From Acidimicrobiaceae bacterium (GTDB lineage: Bacteria > Actinomycetota > Acidimicrobiia > Acidimicrobiales > RAAP-2), in the NCBI GenBank assembly GCA_027315045.1, contig DAHUZS010000139.1:1-51771 (forward strand): a stretch of 51,771 bases of DNA. The letters are read 5' to 3'. Shown piece by piece: positions 33,784 through 45,662 of this stretch; the first letter of the stretch is position 1, and each line of letters opens with the position of its first letter. The translations under genes and the position numbers were made by a program. The notes under the pieces are model-generated. The model was not told where the DNA came from. It did not search any database and saw only the letters and a list, made by a program, of their open reading frames with translations.

Positions 33784-35757
33784 GTGTTGCCGACGCAAAA
33801 GCCCCCTGTGAAATGGCCTTTCTCGCTCGGAGGGGTAGTCGGGATCCTGCTCGTCGCCGCGACGCGGGTCCTCGTCGACACGGCCGGCGCCATGTCGGCG
33901 CCGGCGCCGGCGGCGACCCCGTCGGTGGTGGTCACGCCGAGCGCGGCCCCCGCGCTCGCCCTCGACGCGCCCGACCCCGACATCGTCTCTGCGAACGGTG
34001 CCTTCTTCGCCTTCACCACCGGAACGACCTGGGGCAACCACATCGGGATCGCGCTGACCACCAACGCCGACCCGGAGACCGGATGGCGCACCTTGAGCGG
34101 AGGTCCCTTCGGCTCCAGCGCCTTCGCCGACGGCCCCGGCACGTCGCCGCCACCGTGGCAGCAGAACAACACCCAGACCCTCACCGGGCGTCTTCCAGTA
34201 CCCCGGCAAGTGGATCCTGTTCTACGACGCCGTCGAACAGTCGAACGGCCGCTACTGCATCTCGGTGGCCACGGCGTCCACGCTGACCGGCCCCTATACC
34301 GACTCGTCCTCGGGACCGCTGGTCTGCCAACTGGCGCTCGGGGGTTCCATCGACCCGCAGCCCTTCGTCGACCCGGCCACCGGGAGCCCCTATCTCATCT
34401 GGAAGAGCAACGACGGCTCGTCGACCTCCCCCTCGACGGTGTGGTCGCAGCCGATCGCGAGCGACGGCGTCAGTCTGACCGGGGCCCCGACCGCCGTCTT
34501 CGCGATCCAGTCGGCCACCTATCCGTGGCAGACGACGACCGACGACCCGTCCATGGTGGAGGCCGGCGGGAGCTACTACCTCTTCTTCTCCGGCGGCAAC
34601 TACCTGTCGGGTAACTATCCCACCGGTTATGTGATCTGCCGGGGTCCGAGCGGGCCTTGTGACCAGAACGAGCCGTCGGACCCCATCCTGAGCACCGCCG
34701 GCGGGAGCGGTGGGGGGATGGTCTTCTCCGACCCGAGTGGGAACTGGTGGCTCTCCTACCAGACCTGGACCCCGTCGACGTGCACCAACTACGGGTGCGC
34801 GGCGCCCGCGAGATGTACGTCGCGTCGCTCTCGCTGCCCTCGAATGCCCTGGCTCCCGCCGGCCTTCCGACCCAGCGCATCTACGGCCAGGACGCCATCG
34901 GGACCGCCATCGCGATCTCCGGGGCGGCGTTCCCGACGGCGGGCAGCGCCAAGGGGGTCGTGCTGGCCCGTTCGGACTACTTCGCCGACGCACTGGCCGG
35001 CGGCCCCTTGGCGGCCCAGCTCGGCGGGCCGCTCCTCACCACCCCGGGCGCGTCGCAGAGCACCCAGATCGATCCCCGGGTGTTGGCCGAGATCGAGCGC
35101 GTGCTGCCCCCCGGCGGCACGGTCGACATCCTGGGCGGGGATCTGGCCCTCAGCCCGAACATCGAAGCGACGCTCGCCGCCGCCGGCTTCAGCGTCCACC
35201 GCATCGCCGGGGTGAACGAGTTCGCGACCGCGGTGGCCATCGCTCAACAGCTCGGCAACCCCTCCACCATCTTCGAGGCGACCGGCCTCGACTTCCCCGA
35301 CGCCCTCTCGGCGGTGCCCGTCGCCATCGAACAGCGAGGTGCGATCCTGCTCACCGACGGCGACGTCCAGGCCCCGGAGACCGCGTCGTACTTGCAGGCT
35401 CATCCCGGCGATACCCGGTACGCGATCGGGGGGCCGCTCGCCGCCTACGGCGCCGACCCGACCGCGACCCCTATCTACGGGCAGGACCTCTTCGGCACCT
35501 CGGCGGCGGTGGCGGCCACATTCTTCCCCAAAGCCACCACCTTCGGCGCCGCGACCGGTCTCGACTTCCCCGACGCCCAGGCCGGTGGGGTGATCATGGC
35601 CACCCGAGGAAGGGTCGGGCCCATCCTGCTCGTCAACCCGTCCTTGCCGTTGCCGGGCACGATTCAGAGCTACCTCTCTGAGACCGCCACCTTGGCGGGT
35701 GGCTACGTCTTTGGTGGACCGCTCGCGATCCCCGACACCGTGGCGGCGGTGCTCTGA
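33784..35757 (+). pseudogene. Secreted GH43-like glycosidase with C-terminal cell-wall-binding (CWB2) repeats, two frameshifts
   Basis: Three frame segments give one protein of about 657 residues. Segment 1 from GTG 33784: signal/anchor (GGVVGILLVAATRVLV), an Ala/Pro linker, then DAPDPDIVSANGAFFAFTTG, the first blade of a five-bladed GH43 propeller with its Asp. Segment 2 begins at about 34187: GVFQYPGKWILFYDAVEQS, GGSIDPQPFVDPATGSPYL and DDPSMVEAGGSYYLFFSGG supply the other expected acidic residues. Segment 3 from about 34800: REMYVASLSLPS, then CWB2 (PF04122-type) repeats such as RIYGQDAIGTAIAISGAAFP, LARSDYFADALAGGPLAA and YVFGGPLAIPDTV to the stop. Junction 1 is one extra G in the GGG at 34186-34188; junction 2 lacks one base near 34797-34812. 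The two offset each other. Substrate unknown; alpha-L-arabinan-like is a guess from the family. Confidence 0.75.
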
Positions 35758-35856
35758 TCTGAACGACCCCGTGTGCGGGGCTTTGGTCGTAGCGCCACCG
35801 CTGTGGCACGGACCGGGTGGTGTTCGCCGAGGAGATTGTCGTGGGAACATCGCCGC

Positions 35857-36495
35857 ATGAAGTGGTCACCGGGGTTCTTCGACCGGATGGACGCCGCGCC
35901 GGACCGGTTCTTCTATGGCGCCCCGCGACTGGTGACCCACATCGACGACGACGCGATCGACGCGGTCGGCGCCCTCTACGCCGAGCTCGGACTCTCGGGC
36001 GAGATCCTCGATCTCATGTCGTCGTGGATCTCGCACTTCACCCAACCGCCGAGCCGGCTGACCGTGCTCGGGATGAACCGACTCGAGCTCGAGGCGAACC
36101 CCGCCGCTACGGTCCGGGTCGTGCACGACCTCAATGCCGACCCGGCGCTCCCGTTCCCCGCCGACGTCTTCGACGGCGCGGTCTGCTGCGTGTCCGTCGA
36201 TTATCTGACCGCCCCGATCGAGGTGTTCCGGGACCTCTCGAGGGTCGTGCGCCGGGGCGGACCCTTTGTGTGCACGTTCTCCAACCGGCTCTTCCCGACC
36301 AAAGCGATCCGCGGTTGGCTTGACGCGACAGACGAGGAACGGTGCGGGATCGTCCGGCGCTACTTCGAGGACGCTGGCACCTGGGGCGAGCCCCGCGTCC
36401 GGCGGTGTACGCTGCTCGACGCCGAAGGAGATCCGCTCTTCGGCGTCTGGGCGTTCAACACCAAGGGACCCGCTTCCTGCCAGCCTCCAGCATGA
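35857..36495 (+). CDS. SAM-dependent methyltransferase (class I, type 11-like)
   Basis: 212 residues. Motif I is degenerate (GEILDLMSSWISHF), followed by VLGMNRLELEANP, VVHDLNADPALPFPADVFDG (motif II/III region) and an RVVRRGGPFVCTFSNRLFP strand that is typical of small-molecule methyltransferases of this group. The lack of a Gly-rich G-x-G-x-G loop is usual for this subfamily. The acceptor is unknown. ATG 35857 is 6 nt after GAACAT. The upstream 99 bp include ACGAC...GTCGT flanking a CCCCG/CGGGG mini-stem at about 35763-35790, a possible weak terminator for the GH43 gene. Not obviously related to the surface genes around it. Confidence 0.8.
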   Translation: MKWSPGFFDRMDAAPDRFFYGAPRLVTHIDDDAIDAVGALYAELGLSGEILDLMSSWISHFTQPPSRLTVLGMNRLELEANPAATVRVVHDLNADPALPFPADVFDGAVCCVSVDYLTAPIEVFRDLSRVVRRGGPFVCTFSNRLFPTKAIRGWLDATDEERCGIVRRYFEDAGTWGEPRVRRCTLLDAEGDPLFGVWAFNTKGPASCQPPA

Positions 36496-36499
36496 CGCC

Positions 36500-36689
36500 A
36501 GCCAGCCGCGCCCCCAGGCCGGGGCGGCCGCGGCGTCCCGCACCACCTCGAGGACGAGCGGTCCCCCGCCCCATTGCGGACGAACACCGCACCGAACTGC
36601 CCACCCTCTGCCTGGCTCACGACCTCGAAACCAAGATTGTCGGCCACGGTGTGGATCGCCGCCGCGCCTTCGGACTCCTGGTCGCTCAC
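36500..36689 (-). pseudogene. Possible fragment of a phosphotransferase-like gene
   Basis: From GTG 36689 one frame reads SDQESEGAAAIHTVADNLGF then EVVSQAEGGQFGAVFVRNGA; a second frame continues GPLVLEVVRDAAAAPAWG. Together they resemble the N-terminal lobe of APH/choline-kinase-like phosphotransferases (G-G-x-F-G-A-x-x-V-R followed by L-V-L-K-V), but Glu replaces the ATP-binding Lys and no catalytic loop follows. It sits in the 315-bp gap between the methyltransferase and TasA-like genes. Tentative. Confidence 0.3.
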
Positions 36690-36810
36690 CGCTCTCCCCG
36701 CCGCGCCGAGAGGACATCATCGTTGCCGAGGTCGGGCTTCGGGCCAAGGTGAGGGGCGTCGGTGCGGTGGTGCTCGGCCCGGGCGCCGGGGCCCGGACCG
36801 GGATCCCCCG

Positions 36811-39584
<2,774 letters not shown>

Positions 39585-39619
39585 GGATCACGCCCGCCCC
39601 CGTGCCGGCCGGAGCGGGG

Positions 39620-40216
39620 TCAAGCCGAGACCGACGGCCTCCAGCTGGGCCGGGCCGACTCGTACTCGCTGATCCGGTCCTCGTGACGGAGGGTCAGCCC
39701 GATGTCGTCCCAGCCGTTGAGCAACCGGGTCCGGGTGAACTCGTCGAGCGGGAACGAGCCGGCGAGGCCCACCGCCGGGGCCTCGATCGTCCCCCGCTCG
39801 ACGTCGACGGTGATCTCGATCCTGGGGTCGGCGGCCAGCGCGTCGAGCAGGGCCCGAGCCAGCTGCTCGGTCACCTTGACCGGGAGCAGACCCTGCTTGG
39901 TGCAGTTGTTGGCGAAGATGTCACCGAACCGGGGGGAGACCACCGCCTCGAACCCGTAGTCGAGCAGGGCCCACACAGCGTGCTCCCTGGAGGAACCGGT
40001 GCCGAAGTTGGGCCCGGCGACGAGGATCCTCGCCCCGGCGTACTCGTCGCGGTTGAGCACGAAGTCGCGGTCGTCCCGCCATTCGGCGAACAGTCCGGCG
40101 CCGAAGCCGGTCCGCTCGACCCGCTTCAGCCAGTCCGAGGGGATGATCTGGTCGGTGTCGACGTCGGAGCGGTCGAGAGGGACCGCCCTACCTGTCACTA
40201 CCCGGACCGGCTTCAC
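39620..40216 (-). CDS. leuD: 3-isopropylmalate dehydratase small subunit
   Basis: 198 residues. The swivel domain of isopropylmalate isomerase: [20 protein letters not shown] and [16 protein letters not shown] at the start, [20 protein letters not shown] around the substrate loop and [11 protein letters not shown]. It also serves citraconate/citramalate isomerisation when CimA is present. GTG 40216 overlaps the leuC stop by 4 bp, so the two subunits are translationally coupled. Confidence 0.95.
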   Translation of the reverse strand: MKPVRVVTGRAVPLDRSDVDTDQIIPSDWLKRVERTGFGAGLFAEWRDDRDFVLNRDEYAGARILVAGPNFGTGSSREHAVWALLDYGFEAVVSPRFGDIFANNCTKQGLLPVKVTEQLARALLDALAADPRIEITVDVERGTIEAPAVGLAGSFPLDEFTRTRLLNGWDDIGLTLRHEDRISEYESARPSWRPSVSA

Positions 40217-41622
40217 GCCAGCTCCGCTGGTACGCCGAACCGGCCGAGCACGGCGGTGGCCGCCGCCACCCCGGGCGACACGAGGTGGGTCCGCCCGCCG
40301 CGCCCCTGACGGCCCTCGAAGTTGCGGTTCGAGGTCGAGGCGCACCGCTCGCCGGGGGCGAGCTTGTTGGGGTTCATGGCCAGGCACATCGAACAGCCGG
40401 GCTCCCGCCACTCGAAGCCGGCCGAGCGGAAGACGGCGTCGAGGCCCTCGGCCTCGGCCGCCGCCTTGACCCGGTGTGATCCCGGGACCACCAGGGCCCG
40501 CAGCCCGGGGTGGACCCGCCTCCCTGCCACGACCTCGGCGGCGGCCCGGAGGTCCTCGATGCGCGAGTTGGTGCACGAGCCGATGAAGACGGTGTCGACC
40601 GGGATCTCGCGGATGGGGGTCCCGGCGACCAGGTCCATGTAGGCGAGGGCACGGGCGGCCGCCTCGCGCTCGGGCAGTGCCGCCAGTGCGTCCGGATCGG
40701 GGACGCAGCCGTCGATCGGGACCACCTGGGCCGGGTTGGTCCCCCAGGTCACGTGGGGAGCCAGCCCGGACGCGTCCAGCGTCACCTCCTGGTCGAAGAC
40801 GGCCGCCGGGTCGCTCGGCAGGGAGCGCCAGTGTTCGAGTGCCGCCTCCCAGTCCTTGCCCTTTGGGGCGTGGGGCCGGCCCTCCAGGTAGGCGAAGGTG
40901 ACGTCATCGGGCGCGACCATCCCGGCCCGGGCGCCTCCTTCGATGCTCATGTTGCACACCGTCATCCGGCCCTCCATGGAGAGGGCCCGGATCGCCTCGC
41001 CCCGGTACTCGATCACGTGCCCCATGCCCCCGCCGGTGCCGATCCGCCCGATCACCGCCAGCACGATGTCCTTGGCGGTGACGCCGGCGGGCAGTTCGCC
41101 GTCGACCGTCACGGCCATGGTGGCCGGGCGGGCCTGAGGAAGCGTCTGGGTGGCGAGCACGTGCTCGACCTCGCTCGTGCCGATCCCGAAGGCGAGCGCC
41201 CCGAAGGCGCCGTGCGTCGAGGTGTGGCTGTCGCCGCACACGATGGTCATGCCCGGTTGGGTGAGCCCGAGCTCCGGCCCGATCACGTGCACGATGCCCT
41301 GGTTGGGGTGGCCCATGGGGTAGCAGACGATCCCGAACTCGGCACAGTTGGCGGCGAGCACCTCCAACTGCTTGGCGGAGATCGGATCGGCGATGGGGGC
41401 GTGGATGTCGGTGGTGGGGACGTTGTGGTCGGCGGTGGCCACGGTGAGGTCGGGTCGGCGCACCCGTCGGCCGGCCATCCGCAGCCCGTCGAAGGCCTGC
41501 GGAGAGGTCACCTCGTGCACGAGGTGCAGGTCGATGAAGAGCAAGTCGGGTTCGCTCTCGGCCGAGCGGACGAGGTGCGACTCCCAGACCTTGTCGACCA
41601 GGGTCCTCGGCGGCGGCGCCAT
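40213..41622 (-). CDS. leuC: 3-isopropylmalate dehydratase large subunit
   Basis: 469 residues. Aconitase-fold enzyme. [11 protein letters not shown] start, [37 protein letters not shown], and the [4Fe-4S] ligands in [13 protein letters not shown] and [13 protein letters not shown] are all present. Works with LeuD on 2-isopropylmalate and probably on citramalate. Its ATG shares 1 nt with the greA stop, so greA, leuC and leuD seem to be one transcript. No leader peptide can lie directly before leuC because greA fills that space. Confidence 0.96.
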   Translation of the reverse strand: MAPPPRTLVDKVWESHLVRSAESEPDLLFIDLHLVHEVTSPQAFDGLRMAGRRVRRPDLTVATADHNVPTTDIHAPIADPISAKQLEVLAANCAEFGIVCYPMGHPNQGIVHVIGPELGLTQPGMTIVCGDSHTSTHGAFGALAFGIGTSEVEHVLATQTLPQARPATMAVTVDGELPAGVTAKDIVLAVIGRIGTGGGMGHVIEYRGEAIRALSMEGRMTVCNMSIEGGARAGMVAPDDVTFAYLEGRPHAPKGKDWEAALEHWRSLPSDPAAVFDQEVTLDASGLAPHVTWGTNPAQVVPIDGCVPDPDALAALPEREAAARALAYMDLVAGTPIREIPVDTVFIGSCTNSRIEDLRAAAEVVAGRRVHPGLRALVVPGSHRVKAAAEAEGLDAVFRSAGFEWREPGCSMCLAMNPNKLAPGERCASTSNRNFEGRQGRGGRTHLVSPGVAAATAVLGRFGVPAELA

Positions 41623-42122
41623 CAGGTCTCGACCGCGACGATCGTCACCGTGAGCGTGCCGCCCGGCGCGTCGTACTCGACCGTGTCGCCGGTCCGCCGG
41701 CCCAGCAGGGCCTGGCCCAGCGGGGCGCTGGGGGAGACGACCGACATGTCCCCCCGCCGTTCCTCGATCGACCCGACGAAGAACCGTTGCAGGTCGTCCT
41801 CGTCGTCACCCTCGTAGCGCAGGGCGACGATGGTGCCGGCGGACACCGATCCGTCGCTCGTGATCTCCGAAACGACGGTGGCCCCTTTGAGCAGAGCCTG
41901 GAGGTGCCGGATGCGGGACTCCATCTTCCCCTGGGTGTCCTTGGCGGCGTGGTAGTCGCCGTTCTCGGAGAGGTCCCCGAGGGCCCGGGCCGCCTCGATG
42001 GCGGTGGCGATCTCGTGGCGTCCCTTGGTGGTCAGATCCTCGAGTTCGGCCACCAGCCGGTCGTAGGTCTCCCGGGTGAGCTGGGTGCCTGGCGTCAAGT
42101 CGCTCGGTTTGTTGGGGGTCAT
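41622..42122 (-). CDS. greA: Transcription elongation factor GreA
   Basis: 166 residues. GreA rescues backtracked RNA polymerase by stimulating transcript cleavage. The N-terminal coiled coil runs from [16 protein letters not shown] to [15 protein letters not shown], with the acidic tip [15 protein letters not shown], followed by the FKBP-like C-terminal domain ([35 protein letters not shown]). ACGGAGAGC precedes ATG 42122, and TAGCCT at about 42178-42183 (minus strand) may be its -10. Coupled to leuC by a 1-nt overlap, an uncommon pairing. Confidence 0.95.
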   Translation of the reverse strand: MTPNKPSDLTPGTQLTRETYDRLVAELEDLTTKGRHEIATAIEAARALGDLSENGDYHAAKDTQGKMESRIRHLQALLKGATVVSEITSDGSVSAGTIVALRYEGDDEDDLQRFFVGSIEERRGDMSVVSPSAPLGQALLGRRTGDTVEYDAPGGTLTVTIVAVET

Positions 42123-42224
42123 GCTCTCCGTCCCTGGCTGTCCTGTCGCTGGCCGTCCCCGAGGCGGGTCTCCCGCGAGGCTATCGGGCGAGTTCGGGGT
42201 CGGGATCCGGCCGCCGTGGATCGC

Positions 42225-43070
42225 TCAGGCGTCTCGCCGGTGCATCAGGATCCCCCCGACCACCAGGACGACCGCCGCGTAGGCGCACAGGAACCCGAAT
42301 CCGATCCAGGGCGACAGGAGCGCCCCGCCACCGAAGGCGTGCACGTTGGGGTTGGTGGCCGCCATGTGCTCGCCGATCACGAGGGGCATGAACTTGATGA
42401 CCTGGTGTTGAAACGAGACCGGGAAGGCCTGCAGGATCAGGGGGAGCACCAGCAAGAGGCCGACGTAGGCAGTCAGGGCCCCGGCCGTGTGACGGATGAT
42501 GGTCGCCAACCCCAGGGCGAAGAGCCCGAGCACGGTCAGCACCAGGCCGGCGCCGGCCACGGCCCGGGCCACCCCGGGCTGGGTGATCGTGGCGTATGGG
42601 GTCGAGCCGCGCAGGAGCGCCTGGCCGAGGAAGAAGGCACCGAAGGTTAGGATCTCGCTGGCGACGAAGGCCACCACGGCGAAAACCGCCGCCTTGCACG
42701 CTAGGACCAGGGGACGGTTCGGGACCGCGGAGAGGGTGGCCCGGATGGTGCCGGTCCCGTACTCGGCGCTCATGACGAGCACACCCAGTACGCCGATGAC
42801 GATCTGGCCGAGAAAGACGCCGGCCAGGCTCCGCGCCGTCGGGTCGAAGCCGATGTGGTCGACGATTCCGCCGCTGCGCCAGCGGGCGGCGGTCACCGCC
42901 GTGGCGACCGCGCCGATGCCGACCACGGCGATGATCGTGGCCACCAGAGTCCAAAGGGTCGAGCGGACCGTGCGCATCTTGGTCCACTCCGAGCGGAGTT
43001 GACCGATCGGGCCGTAGTGCCCGGGGGGCAACGGTCGAGCCGGGCCCAGGCTGACGGATTCGACGCTCAC
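42225..43070 (-). CDS. ABC transporter permease (ABC-2 type)
   Basis: 281 residues with about six hydrophobic segments: TLWTLVATIIAVVGIGAVAT, SLAGVFLGQIVIGVLGVLVM, AAVFAVVAFVASEILTFGAF, AVAGAGLVLTVLGLFALGLA, GALTAYVGLLLVLPLILQAF and GFGFLCAYAAVVLVVGGILM. The motif SAEYGTGTIRATLSAVPNR after the second segment is typical of ABC-2-type permeases of antibiotic/lipid exporters. N-terminal QLRSEWTKMRTVRST is the cytosolic elbow helix. GTG 43070 overlaps the ATPase stop by 4 bp. Exported substrate cannot be told. Confidence 0.87.
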   Translation of the reverse strand: MSVESVSLGPARPLPPGHYGPIGQLRSEWTKMRTVRSTLWTLVATIIAVVGIGAVATAVTAARWRSGGIVDHIGFDPTARSLAGVFLGQIVIGVLGVLVMSAEYGTGTIRATLSAVPNRPLVLACKAAVFAVVAFVASEILTFGAFFLGQALLRGSTPYATITQPGVARAVAGAGLVLTVLGLFALGLATIIRHTAGALTAYVGLLLVLPLILQAFPVSFQHQVIKFMPLVIGEHMAATNPNVHAFGGGALLSPWIGFGFLCAYAAVVLVVGGILMHRRDA

Positions 43071-44035
43071 CGCGCGGTCCCTCCGGGGGCAGTCGACGCC
43101 ACCGCCCCGCCGTCGGTCACGGTCCTGGCAACGTCGTGACCCCCGAACTCGAGGCTGTCGCGGGTGAGGTCCATGAAGGCTTCCTCGAGCGACGCCTGCA
43201 GCGGGGTGAGCTCGTGGAGCCGGACCCCGTGCTCGCCGGCCAGATCGCCGATCGCCTCGGCGCTCAGACCGGTCACCGTGAGCGAGCCATCGGTGCCCGG
43301 TGCCACCGTCCCGCCGGCGCCCACCACGACCGGGGTGAGCACCTCGGCCTGGGGGGTCCTCACCTTCACGAATCGACGGGAGCTGCCGGCCACCAGCTCG
43401 GCGACCGGTCGGTCGGCGATGAGCCGGCCCCGGCCGATCACCACCACGTGGTCGGCGGTCAGGGCCATCTCGCTCATCAGGTGACTCGACACGAAGATGG
43501 TCCGCCCCTCGCCCGCCAGGTGGCGCAGGAGCGTCCGAACCCACAGGATGCCCTCGGGGTCGAGCCCGTTCACCGGCTCGTCGAACAGCAGCACCGAGGG
43601 ATCACCGAGTAGGGCGGCGGCGATGCCCAGGCGCTGGCCCATGCCGAGGGAGAACTTGCCCGCCCGGCGGCCCGCCACCTCGGACAGGCCCACCAGGTCC
43701 AGGACCTCGTCGACCCGGCTGCGCCGGATCCCGTGGGTCTGGGCCAGCATCCAGAGATGGTTGAAGGCGGTGCGACCCGGGTGGATCGCCTTGGCTTCGA
43801 GCAGCGCCCCGACCTCGTGCAGCGGCCACGGCAGGTCCCGGTAGGGGCGGCCGTTGATCATGGCCGAACCCCCGTCGGGCAGGTCGAGCCCCATGATCAC
43901 CCTCATGGTGGTCGACTTTCCCGAGCCGTTGGGACCGAGGAAGCCGGTCACCTGGCCCGGACGGACCTCGAAGGACAAGGAGTCGACCGCAAGCGTCTTG
44001 CCATACCGTTTGGTCAGGCTGTGCGCCTCGATCAT
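43067..44035 (-). CDS. ABC transporter ATP-binding protein
   Basis: 322 residues. Walker A GPNGSGKST at about 34-42, signature FSLGMGQRLGIAAALLGDP, Walker B LLFDEPVNGLDPEGI and H-loop VSSHLMSEM. The C-terminal extension (about 215-322) is the extra domain of the drug/lantibiotic exporter ATPases (CcmA/DrrA-like). GGGAGAGCCG precedes ATG 44035; TAGGGT at 44081-44086 (minus strand) may be the -10. Forms a two-gene exporter with the following permease. Confidence 0.92.
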   Translation of the reverse strand: MIEAHSLTKRYGKTLAVDSLSFEVRPGQVTGFLGPNGSGKSTTMRVIMGLDLPDGGSAMINGRPYRDLPWPLHEVGALLEAKAIHPGRTAFNHLWMLAQTHGIRRSRVDEVLDLVGLSEVAGRRAGKFSLGMGQRLGIAAALLGDPSVLLFDEPVNGLDPEGILWVRTLLRHLAGEGRTIFVSSHLMSEMALTADHVVVIGRGRLIADRPVAELVAGSSRRFVKVRTPQAEVLTPVVVGAGGTVAPGTDGSLTVTGLSAEAIGDLAGEHGVRLHELTPLQASLEEAFMDLTRDSLEFGGHDVARTVTDGGAVASTAPGGTAR

Positions 44036-44116
44036 CGGCTCTCCCGGTCGGGGGGGACCCTCTGGTGCGAGGGTCGAGCCACCCTACCGCCCGACCGGTC
44101 GATTCCGAGGTGCAGG

Positions 44117-44866
44117 TCAGGTCACGCCGGTCGGGACCGCCGCTGCCACCAGGTTCTCGAACAGCACCGGGTCGTTCCCCATCTCGGGGTGCCACTGCAC
44201 CGCCACCAAATGGGGCAGCGAGGGATCCTCCAGGGCCTCGACCAACCCATCGTCCGACCACCCGCAACCCCGCAGCCCTTCGCCGAGCCGGTCGACGGCC
44301 TGATGGTGGTGAGTCGGCACCTCGAGTTCGGCGCGTTGCACGATGGCGCCGAGGCGGCTCGCCGGGTCGACCCGGACCCGGTGGGAGCCGTAGGCGCCGG
44401 GCTGGCCCAGGTGGTCGGGGTCGGCGCCGACGTCGGGGAGGTGCTGGTGCAGGGTGCCGCCACGCCACACGTTGACCACCTGGATGCCGCGGCAGATCGC
44501 GAGGACGGGGAGGCCCCGGGCGGTGGCCGCCTCCAGCAGGTCGAGCTCGAAGCGATCCCGCACGGGATCGGGCCTGTGGGTCTCGGGGTGCGCCACGGCG
44601 CCGAAGCGGGCGGGGTCGACGTCGACGCCGCCGGTGAGCATCAGCCCGTCGATGCGCTCGATCACGGCCTCGGCCGCGCCCTCGGCGGCGGCCAGCACCA
44701 CCGGGACCCCGCCGGTGCGGGTGACGGCGTGGACGTAGTCGGCCGGGACGAGGGAGCACCGTTCCTTCCACAGGCCGTACGTCGCGACCAGCTCGCCGGC
44801 GGTGATGCCGATGACCGGCGTCCGTCGTGCCGGGTTGCGCCCGTCAGAGCGGGGTGACGTAGGCAC
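44117..44866 (-). CDS. Class I glutamine amidotransferase, gamma-glutamyl-GABA hydrolase (PuuD) type
   Basis: 249 residues. PVIGITAGELVATYGLW start, YVHAVTRTGGVPVVL, DGLMLTGGVDVDPARF, nucleophile Cys in LAICRGIQVVNVWRGGTLHQ, the THHHQAVDRL segment and the His-Glu pair in VQWHPEM. This pattern is that of peptidase C26 enzymes such as PuuD, which remove glutamate from gamma-glutamylated amines. It is third in an operon with a glutamine synthetase-like ligase and an SDR: ligase attaches Glu, the SDR or another enzyme oxidises, and this enzyme releases product. Its start overlaps the SDR gene by 23 bp. Confidence 0.88.
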   Translation of the reverse strand: MPTSPRSDGRNPARRTPVIGITAGELVATYGLWKERCSLVPADYVHAVTRTGGVPVVLAAAEGAAEAVIERIDGLMLTGGVDVDPARFGAVAHPETHRPDPVRDRFELDLLEAATARGLPVLAICRGIQVVNVWRGGTLHQHLPDVGADPDHLGQPGAYGSHRVRVDPASRLGAIVQRAELEVPTHHHQAVDRLGEGLRGCGWSDDGLVEALEDPSLPHLVAVQWHPEMGNDPVLFENLVAAAVPTGVT

Positions 44867-45662
44867 CGTGGATTCCTCCGTCGACGAGAAACGTGCTCGC
44901 GGTGATGAACGAGGCGTCGTCGGAGGCCAAGAACGCCGCGGCGGCGGCGATCTCCTCCGGTCGGCCGAACCGGCCCATCGGCACGTGCACCAGCCTACGG
45001 GCGGCGCGCTCAGGGTCCTTGGCGAACAGCTCCCGCAGCAGGGGGGTGTCGACCGGCCCCGGGCACAGCGCGTTCACCCGCACCCCTTGCCGGGCGAACT
45101 GCACCCCGAGCTCCCGGGACATGGCGAGCACCCCGCCCTTGGAGGCGGTGTAGGAGATCTGCGAGGTGGCCGAGCCGAGGACGGCTACGAACGAGGCGGT
45201 GTTGATGACCGAGCCCCCGCCCCTCTCCAACAGGTGCGGGATGCCGTGGCGACAGCACAGATAGACACTCGTCAGGTTGGCCGCCTGGACCCGCGCCCAG
45301 GCGGCCTCGTCGGTGACCAGGATCGAGTCGTCCTCGGGCGGGGCGATCCCGGCGTTGTTGAAGCAGATGTCGATCCCACCGAACGCCTCCACCGCCCGTG
45401 CGTACATTGCCGCGACGTCCCGGCCGTCGGTGACGTCGGCCACCACGGCGAGCCCACCGACCTCACCGGCGACCTCCTCCACGCGCTCGGCGACGTCGAC
45501 CGCCACCACCCTGGCCCCCTCGGCCGCGAACCGCCGCACGCTCGCCCGGCCAATCCCGCCCGCCGCGCCGGTGACGACCGCCACCTTCCCCTCCAGACGA
45601 CCGACCGCCGCCGTCGGTTCGCCCGTCGCCGGGCCGCGACCCGTCGCGAGGTCATCGTTCAC
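44844..45662 (-). CDS. Short-chain dehydrogenase/reductase
   Basis: 272 residues. KVAVVTGAAGGIGRASVRRF nucleotide motif, VDVAE (Asp for NAD), ADVTDGRDV, NNAGIAPPEDDSI, catalytic Ser in INTASFVAVLG, and YTASKGGVLAMSREL with Tyr and Lys. C-terminal ARRLVHVPMGRFGRPEEIAA, ASFITASTFLVDGG is standard. GTG 45662 overlaps the stop of the glutamine synthetase-like gene by 4 bp. Substrate unknown; context suggests oxidation of a gamma-glutamylated amino alcohol or aldehyde. Confidence 0.88.
   Translation of the reverse strand: MNDDLATGRGPATGEPTAAVGRLEGKVAVVTGAAGGIGRASVRRFAAEGARVVAVDVAERVEEVAGEVGGLAVVADVTDGRDVAAMYARAVEAFGGIDICFNNAGIAPPEDDSILVTDEAAWARVQAANLTSVYLCCRHGIPHLLERGGGSVINTASFVAVLGSATSQISYTASKGGVLAMSRELGVQFARQGVRVNALCPGPVDTPLLRELFAKDPERAARRLVHVPMGRFGRPEEIAAAAAFLASDDASFITASTFLVDGGIHGAYVTPL

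Noticed and set aside
34186-34188. Programmed ribosomal frameshift in the GH43-CWB2 gene
   Set aside because: No slippery heptamer or downstream structure is evident, and a second compensating shift would be needed. Sequence error or decay is simpler.
36496-36810. Intact phosphotransferase gene
   Set aside because: The similarity is limited to about 60 residues in two frames, without the ATP-binding Lys or catalytic loop, so only a tentative fragment is listed.
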